From Bin87 sp965221295 (GTDB taxonomy: Bacteria > Chloroflexota > Dehalococcoidia > Lucifugimonadales > UBA3495): a stretch of 64,000 nt of DNA. The notes under the pieces were generated by a model that did no database searches, was not told where the DNA came from, and saw only the letters and a program-made list of their open reading frames with translations. The DNA lies in contig OZ244879.1 in the NCBI GenBank assembly GCA_965221295.1, forward strand, positions 1-64,000, given 5' to 3'. This document shows positions 18,199 to 26,712 of the stretch, one piece after another. The first letter of the stretch is position 1; every line of letters starts with the position of its first letter. A program made the position numbers and the translations under genes.

Positions 18199-19764
18199 CT
18201 AATCCTCCTCCGCCGGGCCGGTGGCCGGGCGCAATGCGTTGTCCGCCGGCGTTTGAACCGATCTGGCCTGTCCTTCCCGGTGCGTGGGCAGCGCCGATAG
18301 CGACAATGCGAGCAGCAACGATACCATCATTGCGATGAAGGCGTATCTCAAGCCAGCCATAAAGGCCACGCCCACTCCGGCGACGCTTTCGTTGCGCACC
18401 GCGTCCAAGCTCGGCTCATACCCCAATGATCCCATGGTGGCCGTGACGATTGCCGTGGCCACGGCGATGCTTACCACGTTGCCGGCGTTGCGTATCAGGT
18501 TGACCAACGCAGAGATCACCCCGTGGCTCTCCTGCTCCACCGCGCTCAGTATCGAGCTGGAGTTGGGGGAATAGAAGGTTCCCATGCCGCTGCTGGTCAT
18601 CATCAGCGCCGGTATGACGTGGAACAGCGACGAGTCGGCGCTCAACCTCGAGAGCGCGAACATTCCGGCGCACGACAGCAGCAATCCGGCCACGGTGAAC
18701 TTTCGCCAGCCGTACCGGTCCGACAGGCGTCCGCTCAGCGGCCCCAGGATGGACATGCACAAGGCGCCGGGAACCACCGCCAGGCCCGCCACCGATGGGG
18801 CGTACCCCAAAACGTTTTGCAGGTAGAACGGCGTCATGAACATCACCGCCGAACTGCCCATGAACATCAGGTAGTTGGCGGTGACGCCCAGGAAGAAGTT
18901 ACGCCGCCGGAACAGGCGCAACTCCAGCATCGGGCCGGCGCAACGCAGTTCCCACCAGACGAACGCAACCAACAGGGCCACGAAGGCGGTTACGGCCGCC
19001 AGAATCAGCGGCGAAGTCCAGCCGGCCCGGTGGGCGTTGGATATGCCCACCAGCAGGGCCAGCAACGCGCTCGATGACAGGAACGCGCCCAGCCAATCGA
19101 ACCTGGAGCCTCCACCCATTTGGACTCGGACGGGCTGCCTCGTGTTCGGTAGCGTCGCCACGGCCAACCCGATGCTGGCGGCCACCATGGGCACGGTGGC
19201 GAAGAACACGGACCGCCAGCCGAAGACATCCACCAACAAGCCGCCCATAGCGGGCCCGGCGACGGCGCCCGTTCCCACCATGGTCATGAGCAATCCGATG
19301 GCCTTGCCACGTTCCGCTGGGGGAAACGCCGCGATGGTGATGGCCATGCCGGTGCCCTGGGTCATGGCCGCGCCGGCTCCCTGTACGATGCGGGAGACGA
19401 TCAGCGTCGCCAGTTCGGTTGAAGTTCCCGCCATGACCGAACCCACAATGATCACCAGCGAACCAATCAGGTACACCCTTTTCGCCCCGATCAGGTCCGC
19501 CAGCCTTCCCATGGGCAGCAGCAGGGCGATGATGGTCATGGCAAAGCCGATCATCAGCCACTGCACGGTGGGAATGTCAGTTTGAAACTTGCCGGCGATG
19601 GTGGGCAGCGCGACCCCCACGCTTCCGTGGTCCACTACCGAGGCGAAGGTGCCCACCGCCATGGCGGCAAAGGCGTACCACTTGAACCGGGGGCTGTTGG
19701 CTAAAGATGCGATCACGGTGAAACGAACCCAGGCCCATGCCTTGAGCAGTCGTACACTGTCCAC
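18199..19764 (-). CDS. MFS transporter, DHA2-like with about 14 membrane helices
   Basis: The 521-residue protein shows the drug:H+ antiporter pattern: FASVVDHGSVGVALPTIAG in helix 1, the loop motif GRLADLIGAKRVYLIG, GTGMAITIAAFPPAERGKAIGL, and a second half with LSGRLSDRYGWRKF. The number of hydrophobic segments and the length suit the 14-helix DHA2 group. It is the first gene of a two-gene operon with the TPP enzyme. It probably exports or imports that enzyme's substrate or product, though this is inferred from position only. The start at 19764 leaves about 25 residues before the first helix; a later Met is possible. Confidence 0.88.
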   Translation of the reverse strand: MDSVRLLKAWAWVRFTVIASLANSPRFKWYAFAAMAVGTFASVVDHGSVGVALPTIAGKFQTDIPTVQWLMIGFAMTIIALLLPMGRLADLIGAKRVYLIGSLVIIVGSVMAGTSTELATLIVSRIVQGAGAAMTQGTGMAITIAAFPPAERGKAIGLLMTMVGTGAVAGPAMGGLLVDVFGWRSVFFATVPMVAASIGLAVATLPNTRQPVRVQMGGGSRFDWLGAFLSSSALLALLVGISNAHRAGWTSPLILAAVTAFVALLVAFVWWELRCAGPMLELRLFRRRNFFLGVTANYLMFMGSSAVMFMTPFYLQNVLGYAPSVAGLAVVPGALCMSILGPLSGRLSDRYGWRKFTVAGLLLSCAGMFALSRLSADSSLFHVIPALMMTSSGMGTFYSPNSSSILSAVEQESHGVISALVNLIRNAGNVVSIAVATAIVTATMGSLGYEPSLDAVRNESVAGVGVAFMAGLRYAFIAMMVSLLLALSLSALPTHREGQARSVQTPADNALRPATGPAEED

Positions 19765-20375
19765 AGCGTCGTTGAGTAGCCGACTGGTCCGACAGCAAAG
19801 CGCCGACTCTCACGGGCGGGGCGCAATGCTGCGACGCTCTGCGCCCGTGTGCCGTATGGGTCTCGTCTGCTGCCCCGGCGGGTGAGCTTGCGACCAGCAT
19901 CGCGCGGCCCGCCGCCGGCGCCTGCGAGTTCGTGGCCCACGGCGAAACCCACTACGTCAGCGCCAATCGGCGCGGTCGCGGCGTTTGGGGTTGCCATCGC
20001 CTGCCCTCCTGTCCCTGTGCCAGGTAACGTATTTTATTATGATTCAACCGATATTGATACTTGATCGCCCATGGCTTCGATGGCGATGCGATAGGGATGG
20101 CCACGGTCGCGAGCGACATTGCGGTTCCGCTGGGACGGCTGGTCGGTTCGGAAGCGCAACTCACGCCCGCTAGGTGTCCGTACACCGCCATTTGGAGGCG
20201 CGGGGCGACGGAGCCACCTGCCTGGCGAAACAACGCCTGCTCGCTCGGCATCGAGATTGCCCCGGCCCGCTGGCCATCCCAATATTGCAAACGGGGTTGC
20301 GCCGGCAGGGAGACGTGGCGCTTGCCACTGCGCGGCCCGCCGTCTATCATCTGCTCAAACTCTGGGAGGCACGAG
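19765..20375. other. Intergenic region with one doubtful small reading frame
   Basis: The 610 bases between the MFS gene and the AhpD-like gene have no recognisable gene. A minus-strand ATG at 19997 has a good ribosome site (GGAGG-type, 6 bases upstream) and an AT-rich promoter-like stretch beyond it. It opens a 94-residue frame (MATPNAATAPIGADVVGFAV then low-complexity Arg-rich sequence) that runs into the MFS start. The first 45 residues could be genuine and the rest read as non-coding. It may be a decayed gene, so I do not list it as a CDS. Confidence 0.35.
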
Positions 20376-20927
20376 ATGCGAACTCCGATCCTCACCCGCG
20401 ATCAGGTTCCCGACCAATTGCGAGCGGCCTTTGATCACGAAACCGCCGACTCTGGCGGCGTGGTGGACAGCGGCCCCGGCTCCGCCATGATCAACAGCCC
20501 CGAAATGCGCCGACGCTCGAATCACCTGGTCAACTACCTGCGCGACGAATCGTCCCTCCCCAAGCAGATCCAGGAATTGGTGATGATCCTCACCGCCCGC
20601 AACATGGACTGCCAATACATTTGGCACGCCCACGCCGCCCGGGCCCGGCAGCAGGGGATCAGCGACGAGTTCGTGGACAATCTCCGGGATGGGCGGCCGC
20701 TGCCCCAGTTGTCGGCAGACCTCCAGATCGTCGTGGACTACGTTACCGAGCTATTCGACAGCCACCGGGTTAGCGACGCCACCTTTCAGGCGGCTGTGGG
20801 TCGGTTCGGCGCCTTGAGCATCACGGAAATCACCACGTTGATGGGCTATTACTCCCTACTGGCGTTCAACGCCAACGCCTTCGACATCGACGTTCCCGAT
20901 GGCGGCGAACCCAAGCTACCGATCTGA
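20376..20927 (+). CDS. Carboxymuconolactone decarboxylase / AhpD-like protein
   Basis: The 183-residue protein has the CMD core with helix motif LPKQIQELVMILTARNMDCQ followed by YIWHAHAARARQQG, giving the Glu-x8-Cys-x5-His arrangement seen in this superfamily. Members are lactone decarboxylases or peroxidase-type thiol proteins. Only one Cys is present in the motif instead of the CxxC of AhpD, which argues against disulfide-reductase activity. ATG at 20376 is chosen for GGGAGG 6 bases upstream; the upstream open frame is not protein-like. The downstream transporter begins in the same frame only 63 bases later, so the two are probably co-transcribed. Confidence 0.85.
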   Translation: MRTPILTRDQVPDQLRAAFDHETADSGGVVDSGPGSAMINSPEMRRRSNHLVNYLRDESSLPKQIQELVMILTARNMDCQYIWHAHAARARQQGISDEFVDNLRDGRPLPQLSADLQIVVDYVTELFDSHRVSDATFQAAVGRFGALSITEITTLMGYYSLLAFNANAFDIDVPDGGEPKLPI

Positions 20928-20990
20928 CGCAATCCCACGGATCGTCCCATAGCTCCCGTCGGAGGATTCTACTGGGGATTCTCCGGGCTG

Positions 20991-21818
20991 TTGGCCTGGG
21001 GAATCGCCGACTATTTGGCTCGAGTCGCCGCCGTCCGGGTCGGCATCATAAGCGCCACCCTGCTGACCCAGCTGATCGGTCTGGCGCTGCCGTTGGCCTT
21101 TGTAGCGGCGGAAATCGCCCGCGGAGGGTTGCGGGTGGATCTGCCGTCGCTGGCGCTGTGGGCGCCTCTCACCGGCGCGGCCCTCGGCGTGGGCTACCTG
21201 GTGTACTACACCGGCCTGGCGCGCGGCGCGGTAACCGTGGTGAGCAGCGCGGCGTCCGCCTGGTTGGCCGTAACGGTTCTCATCGCCGTGGCGTTATTGG
21301 GCGAGCGTACCTCGGCCGGCCAGTTGGCGCTGATGGCGGCGGTTCTGCTCGGCGTTTTGCTGTTGTCCGCCGGCCCGCTGACCGGCTCCGCAGTGAGCTC
21401 CGGCCTGCCCTGGGGTCTGGCCGCCATGCTGGGAATCGGCGTCGCCATGGCGTTGTTCGACCGGGTAACCGCATCGTGCGGCCCCATGATGGCAGTTCTG
21501 GTGGTGCGGGCGCTGTCCGCCATCCCGACTTATGCCTTTGCCCGCGCGCAGGGCCGGCCCGTGCAACGGCCCGCTGGGCGAGGCCAATGGATCTTGCTGG
21601 TGGCGGTGGGCGTTCTGGACGCGGCCGGCTATGTTGGGTACAACCTGGGCGTGGCCTCGGCCCCGGTGTCGTTGGTCGCGCCCATCGCCGCCGCTCATCC
21701 GGTGGCCACCATTGGGTTGGCGGCGCTCATCGGTCGGGAGCGTCCCCGTCCGCTCCAGTGGGCCGGCGCGACGCTCATCATCGCGGCCACCATGGCGTTG
21801 AGCGCATTGACCGCCTGA
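20991..21818 (+). CDS. EamA/DMT-family transporter with an unclear start codon
   Basis: The protein has ten hydrophobic segments arranged as two EamA halves, with the typical WAPLTGAALGVGYLVYYTGL and SAPVSLVAPIAAAHPVATIG segments. Members move small metabolites across the inner membrane. The only standard start is a TTG at 20991, yet the expected first helix (GGFYWGFSGLLAWGIADYLA) begins upstream of it, and a GGAGG at 20961 sits too far away to serve the TTG. Either an unusual start codon near 20949 (ATA) is used, or the gene is translated by coupling from the AhpD-like gene, which ends in the same frame at 20927. Confidence 0.82.
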   Translation: MAWGIADYLARVAAVRVGIISATLLTQLIGLALPLAFVAAEIARGGLRVDLPSLALWAPLTGAALGVGYLVYYTGLARGAVTVVSSAASAWLAVTVLIAVALLGERTSAGQLALMAAVLLGVLLLSAGPLTGSAVSSGLPWGLAAMLGIGVAMALFDRVTASCGPMMAVLVVRALSAIPTYAFARAQGRPVQRPAGRGQWILLVAVGVLDAAGYVGYNLGVASAPVSLVAPIAAAHPVATIGLAALIGRERPRPLQWAGATLIIAATMALSALTA

Positions 21819-21916
21819 ACCGTCCGTATCGGTGTAGAATCCAGTCGTTCCGCCGGCCCCGGCATAGATTAGATTCCTGCAGAGCTCAATTCCTGGGAAG
21901 CTCGATTCCTGCTGGG

Positions 21917-21971
21917 TTCGATAATCGTGGGGCGCGATAATCGCGGGGCGCGATAATCGCGGGTTCCCACA
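21917..21971. repeat. Short tandem repeat in the gap before the GMC gene
   Basis: A unit close to GCGATAATCGCGGGG, about 15 bp, occurs three times in a row, and each copy holds the palindrome-like CGATAATCG. Around it (21870-22010) are further imperfect echoes of GGGTTCG and AATTCCTG. The array lies about 60-110 bases before the GMC start and might be a protein-binding site or simple slippage. Confidence 0.65.
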
Positions 21972-22027
21972 AAATTGGGGTTCGACAAAATTAGGGTTCG
22001 CTAAACGCCAAGACAAGGAGGCGCATC

Positions 22028-23575
22028 TTGAAGTACGACGCAATAGTCATTGGCGCCGGTTCGGCCGGTTCCATTGTCGCTACCCGGTTGAGCGAGGATC
22101 CCAATCGCTCCGTATTGCTGCTGGAGGCCGGTCCGGACTACCCCATCTTCGACCATCTGCCCGATGAGGTGAAATTTGGGTACGCCACCGCCACTGACGT
22201 GATGACCAGCGATCACAACTGGCAGTTCACCGGCTACGGCACCGCCGAAAACCCGGAGATAATGGTGCCGCGCGGCCGGGTTACCGGCGGCTCCAGCGCC
22301 ATCAATGGCCAGATGTTCCTGAGGGGCGTACCGGAAGACTACGACAGCTGGGCTGCCATGGGCAACGACCAGTGGAGCTTCCAAAACCTGCTGGGCTGCT
22401 TCCGCCGCCTGGAAACCGACACCGATTTCTCCGACGACTTTCACGGCAACGACGGTCCCATCATCGCCAGGCGCTTCAAGCGCGAGGAATGGCTGCCAGC
22501 GCAGAACGCCTTCTACAACGCCGCTCGGGACTACGGTTTCCCGCACACCGACGACCACAACAGCCCCGATTCCACCGGAGTTGGCCCTACGCCGTTCAAC
22601 AACCCCAACGGCATCCGCTGGAGCGCCGCGCTGGGCTACCTGGACCTGGCCCGCCACCGCCTCAACTTCACCCTGCGGCCCAACTGCACTGTCCATAGAA
22701 TCCTGTTTGACGGGAACCGCGCCACCGGCGCGGTGGTGGAAAGCGGCGGCGAGGTATTCACCGTAGAGGGCGACCAGATCATACTGAGCGGTGGCGCCAT
22801 CGCCTCGCCGCAGTTGCTGATGCTGTCTGGCGTGGGTCCCGCCGATCATCTGCGCGGGCTGGGAATTCCCGTCGTCCACGACCTGCCTGGCGTGGGCCAG
22901 AACCTGCGCGACCACCCCATCGTTCCGGTGACCTGGCGCACCAAGCCCGGCTTTGATCTGGATGGGTTCGCGCCGCGCATCCAGGTGTGCCTGAAATACA
23001 CCGCCGAAGGCTCGGATTTGCGCAACGACATGATCATGATCTTCTCGTCCTTCGCCACCGAGCAGGTGATCCGCGGCGGCGACCGCATGGAACCCTTGGG
23101 CATTCGGGCGTCGGTGTCCATATACCTGGCGGTGGGCGCTGGCGAGTTGCGTCTCAACTCCACAAATCCGCATCAGCAGCCCCACCTGAACTACAATTAT
23201 CTGCAGGAGGAGTTCGACCGCAAACGGCTTCGGGACGGCGTGCGGATCGCCGTTCAGCTGGGTGAGCACGGCGACTTCAAGGACATCATCCAGGAACGCA
23301 CCGAACCCCTGGACTCTGACCTGGAAACCGACGCGGCGCTGGATCACTGGCTGCGGAGCAACGTTTCCACCGCGCAGCACATATCGTGCACCTGCAAGAT
23401 GGGCCCGGCCTCGGACCCCATGGCGGTGGTTGACCAATACGGCAAGGTGCACGGGCTGGAGAACATCCGCGTGGTGGACGCGTCCATCATGCCCGACTGC
23501 ATCCGCGCCAACACCAACGTCACCACCATGATGATCGGCGAGCGGGTCTCGGAGTTCATCCTGAGCGGCAACTAA
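22028..23575 (+). CDS. GMC-family FAD oxidoreductase (choline dehydrogenase-like)
   Basis: The 515-residue flavoenzyme starts with the ADP-binding fold KYDAIVIGAGSAGSIVATRL and LLLEAGPDYP. It continues with the GMC signatures GRVTGGSSAINGQMFLRG and LSGGAIASPQLLMLSGVG, and ends with the catalytic region STAQHISCTCKMG and IRANTNVTTMMIGERV. Such enzymes oxidise alcohols, with choline, other alcohols and sugars as known substrates; this one cannot be assigned. Translation starts at a TTG with AAGGAGG 6 bases upstream. The next gene downstream, a beta-diketone-hydrolase-like crotonase, is on the same strand and may act on a related ring compound. Confidence 0.92.
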   Translation: MKYDAIVIGAGSAGSIVATRLSEDPNRSVLLLEAGPDYPIFDHLPDEVKFGYATATDVMTSDHNWQFTGYGTAENPEIMVPRGRVTGGSSAINGQMFLRGVPEDYDSWAAMGNDQWSFQNLLGCFRRLETDTDFSDDFHGNDGPIIARRFKREEWLPAQNAFYNAARDYGFPHTDDHNSPDSTGVGPTPFNNPNGIRWSAALGYLDLARHRLNFTLRPNCTVHRILFDGNRATGAVVESGGEVFTVEGDQIILSGGAIASPQLLMLSGVGPADHLRGLGIPVVHDLPGVGQNLRDHPIVPVTWRTKPGFDLDGFAPRIQVCLKYTAEGSDLRNDMIMIFSSFATEQVIRGGDRMEPLGIRASVSIYLAVGAGELRLNSTNPHQQPHLNYNYLQEEFDRKRLRDGVRIAVQLGEHGDFKDIIQERTEPLDSDLETDAALDHWLRSNVSTAQHISCTCKMGPASDPMAVVDQYGKVHGLENIRVVDASIMPDCIRANTNVTTMMIGERVSEFILSGN

Positions 23576-23806
23576 CCGGCCGTCGCGTTCCCCGGAAAGC
23601 TACCAGACGCCCGGGAGCCTTCCGGCGGCGCGGCCTGACGGTCGTGTCCCAGGCTGCGGATTGCCGCGTCGCTATTGTTTCCAGGGATGACGGCCAACCG
23701 AGGCTAACGTCGCGGCGAGAGACAACTGAGAAACCCCGGCGTGGCCTCAACTACGCAGTCTGGCCGCCTCCAAATTCACCCATTCGCCAACCGCAGGAGA
23801 ACCACC

Positions 23807-24577
23807 ATGGCCCGGCTTGAAGACTACCGCAACCGATTCCAGTACGCTCGATTCGACCGCGAAGACGGCATACTCCAAATGACCCTGCACAGCGACGGCG
23901 ATACCCTGCAATGGGGCGCCGGCCCGCACACCGAGCTGCCGGAAGTGTTCCACACCGTTGGCTCCGACCCGGAGAACAAGGTCATCATCATGACCGGCGC
24001 CGGCGATGGGTTCACCGGCCCCGCGGGCAGCAGCGACACCGTGCCGCGCCGCACTCCTGAGCAGTGGGACGCCACCTACTGGGAGGGCAAGCACTTGCTG
24101 GGCAACCTGCTCAACATCGAGGTTCCCATCATCGCCGCCATCAACGGGCCCGCCCTGCGACACTCGGAATTGCCTCTGATGAGCGACATCGTACTGGCCG
24201 CGCCGCACACCACGTTTCAGGATTCTGGCCACTTCATGAGCGGCCTGACTCCTGGGGACGGCATGCACATCATCTACCCGCTGCTGCTGGGCATCAACCG
24301 CGGACGCTACTTCCTGCTGACCGGCCAGGAGATCGACGCCGCCAAAGCGCAGGAGCTCGGCCTGGTAGCGGAGGTGCTGCCATCAGAACAGTTGCTGCCC
24401 CGGGCCTGGGAGTTGGCCAGACAACTCGCCCGCCAGCCGCGCCTGGTTCTTCGCTACTCCCGCGTGCTGCTGACCCAGAAGCTGCGGGGCGAACTGCATG
24501 ACCTGCTGGGCTACGGCCTGGCTCTGGAGGGTCTCGGCTCCGGTCAAGACTACCTGGATCGGGGGCCGGGCCGCTAG
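23807..24577 (+). CDS. Crotonase-fold protein resembling 6-oxocamphor hydrolase
   Basis: The 256-residue protein has the crotonase fold but lacks the usual enoyl-CoA hydratase glutamates. Instead it has AINGPALRHSELPLMSDIVLAA and SGHFMSGLTPGDGMHIIYP. This matches the catalytic pattern I know for 6-oxocamphor hydrolase: His119, His142 and Asp151 here have the same spacing as His122, His145 and Asp154 there. That enzyme cleaves a cyclic beta-diketone by retro-Claisen reaction without CoA. ATG at 23807 follows AGGAG by 7 bases. A beta-diketone hydrolase role is well supported by the residues, but the natural substrate is open. Confidence 0.85.
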   Translation: MARLEDYRNRFQYARFDREDGILQMTLHSDGDTLQWGAGPHTELPEVFHTVGSDPENKVIIMTGAGDGFTGPAGSSDTVPRRTPEQWDATYWEGKHLLGNLLNIEVPIIAAINGPALRHSELPLMSDIVLAAPHTTFQDSGHFMSGLTPGDGMHIIYPLLLGINRGRYFLLTGQEIDAAKAQELGLVAEVLPSEQLLPRAWELARQLARQPRLVLRYSRVLLTQKLRGELHDLLGYGLALEGLGSGQDYLDRGPGR

Positions 24578-24710
24578 TTGGCCCCGCCCTCGGCGGCTGC
24601 GGGCCCAGGCGGCGCGCCAGTGAATGGCTGAAAGGTTGGTTGACGGGCTCCAAATGGGCACGGATTGTTCTTGGAGGCCAGGGCAGGGCGACGGTTATGC
24701 CGGCGTCCCA

Positions 24711-24960
24711 TGAGCAGAAAACCCGGTCCCAGCGATCTGGCCGGCGCCCATCGGAAGGAGTGGCTCTCCCACTGCCGGCTGGCGCCTCAAGCGGCCATCC
24801 CAGAACCCCAGCCCTGCGGGAGGCGGACAACGGCGTTTGGTACGCGCTGAATAGCGGCGCGCCCTGGGGGACGCTGCTTCACAACCTGTTGCCCTCGGGC
24901 ACGCCGCGGCGGCGCTACCGCAACCGGCGGGACAGCGGAACCTGGGAACTGGATGGTACA
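24711..24960 (+). pseudogene. Decayed IS5-family transposase, N-terminal part
   Basis: Two frames together resemble the DUF4096 N-terminal domain of IS5-type transposases. One gives MSRKPGPSDLAGAHRKEW; the next gives GHPRTPALREADNGVWYALN, then APWGTLLHNLLPSGTPRRRY and NRRDSGTWE. At least one frameshift joins them, and the catalytic DDE part is missing. There are no clear terminal repeats. The surrounding bases (24578-25017) hold nothing else I recognise. Confidence 0.6.
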
Positions 24961-25017
24961 TGGTTATGTTGGCGTACGCACTCCCCTGATGGTTGCAGGT
25001 AGCTTTGCGCCATTGAT

Positions 25018-25470
25018 TCAGATCAGTTCAGACCGAGCATCTTGCGGTGGCAACGCCGGGATCGGTGTGCCTCGATAGTCCGTGACGTTGCGCGCGACGA
25101 TGAAGCGGGCCCCGCAGGTTCGGTTCGCCGCCAACTGCGCCGCGTCCACGAAGTCGAACATCGGCAGTCGCGTCCAGTACCAGATAGCCGCGGTGTCGCC
25201 GGATAGCCTCGGTGTCGGTGGTGGCAACGCCAACGAGCCGGGTTAGCTCCCAGATGAAGGTACGAGCGCCCTGACCGCAGGGCGTCGGCGAGACCAGTAG
25301 CAAAAACTGGACCGGGTACGCCAGGTTACGAAAGCGCCCTCAGCCCGATGCCCAACCCGACGCTCAAAAGGAACAAGTCCCGAGCGCGGGCGTACCGCTT
25401 GGCGATGGTCAAGGTCTAGGCTTCGACGGTGATGGTCAGCTTCTGCTGCACGGTGATGGTCAGCTTCTGC
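25018..25470 (-). pseudogene. Remnant of an antitoxin/PIN-toxin module, copy 1
   Basis: Reading the minus strand from 25470 downward, a DUF6364-like antitoxin start (QQKLTITVEA, then a stop, then IAKRYARARD in frame) is followed by a junction. After it comes the middle and C-terminal part of a PIN-domain toxin in two frames: GAFVTWRTRSSFCYW, then FIWELTRLVGVATTDTEAIR, then DFVDAAQLAANRTCGARFIV and ARNVTDYRG. The last piece holds the late PIN acidic residues and the R-N-x-x-D-Y/F tail. A 21-bp in-frame tandem duplication repeats QQKLTITV. Stops, frameshifts and a deletion show the module is dead. Copy 2 at 30478-30830 keeps the complementary half. Confidence 0.65.
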
Positions 25471-25692
25471 TGCGTGGTGGTTCTGCCTGCATCATGAGCC
25501 AAGGTGTATGATGCCTTCCCCAAGAATGCGCGTTCCACCGCAAACCTGAACGCCATGGCGCCCCCGAAACAGGGCGGCGCGCCAAGCTGGGCGAGACCAA
25601 AAGCAAGGGGCCGCATTCCTGCAGCCCCGCTTCTAGCCAGCCAACTAGAACCTTATCACGAAGGTTCTGGGTTTTGTGCTAAGTGGTGGGCC
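25420..25692. repeat. Direct repeat, copy 1 (partner at 30795-31045)
   Basis: About 270 bases here match 30795-31045 in the same orientation, for example CTTCTGCTGCGTGGTGGTTC, GCCTGCATCATG and TTCTAGCCAGCCAA. The match covers the first codons of the antitoxin remnant and its upstream region. It stops within the 3' end of tRNA-Ile (the shared edge is AAGTGGTGGGCC, where the tRNA's encoded CCA lies). Confidence 0.85.
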
Positions 25693-25760
25693 TGGATGGA
25701 CTCGAACCAACGACCTCAGTCTTATCAGGACTGCGCTCTAACCGCCTGAGCTACAGGCCC
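25684..25760 (-). tRNA. tRNA-Ile (GAT anticodon)
   Basis: On the minus strand the gene starts GGGCCTGTAGCTCAGGCGG, has an anticodon stem-loop CAGTC-CTGATAA-GACTG with anticodon GAT, and the T-arm GGTTCGAGTCC. It ends in an acceptor strand pairing with the start, followed by A and an encoded CCA. All four arms pair normally. Confidence 0.95.
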
Positions 25761-26199
25761 ACTGTAGTCCAACATTATACCAGTTTCGGGCCGTCCCGCA
25801 ACCTGGTGTACTCGTTCAGGACGTTTGGGATGGAAGGGCGTATTGGGGGGTGGCAGGCGGCAAGATGTCCGGCCGAGGTGGATCCGTCCCGCGCCCGATG
25901 GGCGGAGACGTGTACAGGTCCGCCTACGAATCAGGCTGCAAGATCCGTCACGCGCCCGATGGGCGGAGATGGCGCGGTGCATCGGTTCTCAGCGGCGCAC
26001 GAATCGGTTCAGGAATCCCCAGGTTAAGTCGCCATCATACGGTTGATGGAACATCGCGGCGCCGGAGCGTTTGGCCGGCGTCACGTGGCCGTTGCGGCGC
26101 GGGGGCCGGGACTGAAGCGCGAAGAGAATTGGATCCCCAACCGTCGGCAGGCGGTTTCAGAATCGGCCTGGAACTTGCTGACACCGTTCATCCGGACCG

Positions 26200-26561
26200 C
26201 CCTGATGAAAAGGCAGCTAGCCTCCGGGGGAGCTTCCCCCAGTCGGCCTCAGATGTTGCCGGGCGCCCTCACCGAAGGTTTGGCCTTCGCAGCCTGCCCG
26301 GCATCACACTGGCGGAAGCTCTGGTCCAACAACCCCCTGGAGCGATTGAACCAGGAGATTCGCTGAAGCGCCGTCGTGGGCATCGTCTCCAACCGGGCGG
26401 CGGCCCGAAGTCTGGTGGGCGCGGATCCAGCGGAACAGCGCGACGATTGGGCCCAAGGCCGCCGTTGCCTACCTTCGGTCCTGGATGTCGATGCCGAAGC
26501 CGCGCCAACAATCCACCTGCTGCACGTCGCCGCTGCGCTGGAGCGCCAAGCCGGCGCCTAA
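26200..26561 (+). pseudogene. Decayed IS256-family transposase, C-terminal part
   Basis: The translation FAACPASHWRKLWSNNPLER and LNQEIR, then a stop and frame change, then VVGIVSNRAAARSLVGA and AEQRDDWAQGRR, matches the C-terminus of Mutator/IS256 transposases. It parallels the better preserved element at 31890-33275. The N-terminal two thirds are missing. The preceding part of the gap, from 25761, holds a 19-bp repeat (CGCGCCCGATGGGCGGAGA at about 25889 and 25950) and no gene. Confidence 0.75.
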
Positions 26562-26712
26562 CCCGCGTTTTATAAAACGGTTAGCAAAATGCTCAAAAAA
26601 CGGCGCAATTTTTGTTGAACAGCGGCAGCCCGCGTTGCTAATCTTCCCAGGCGCGCCTGAGGACGCGACGCGCGTCAGGCGCAGAAATTTTCGATTATCG
26701 ATGGAGGACGTA

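Noticed and set aside
26485..26712. N-terminal extension of the large surface protein
   Set aside because: The extension is IS256-relic sequence in another sense; the signal peptide and GGAGG identify the start at 26713.
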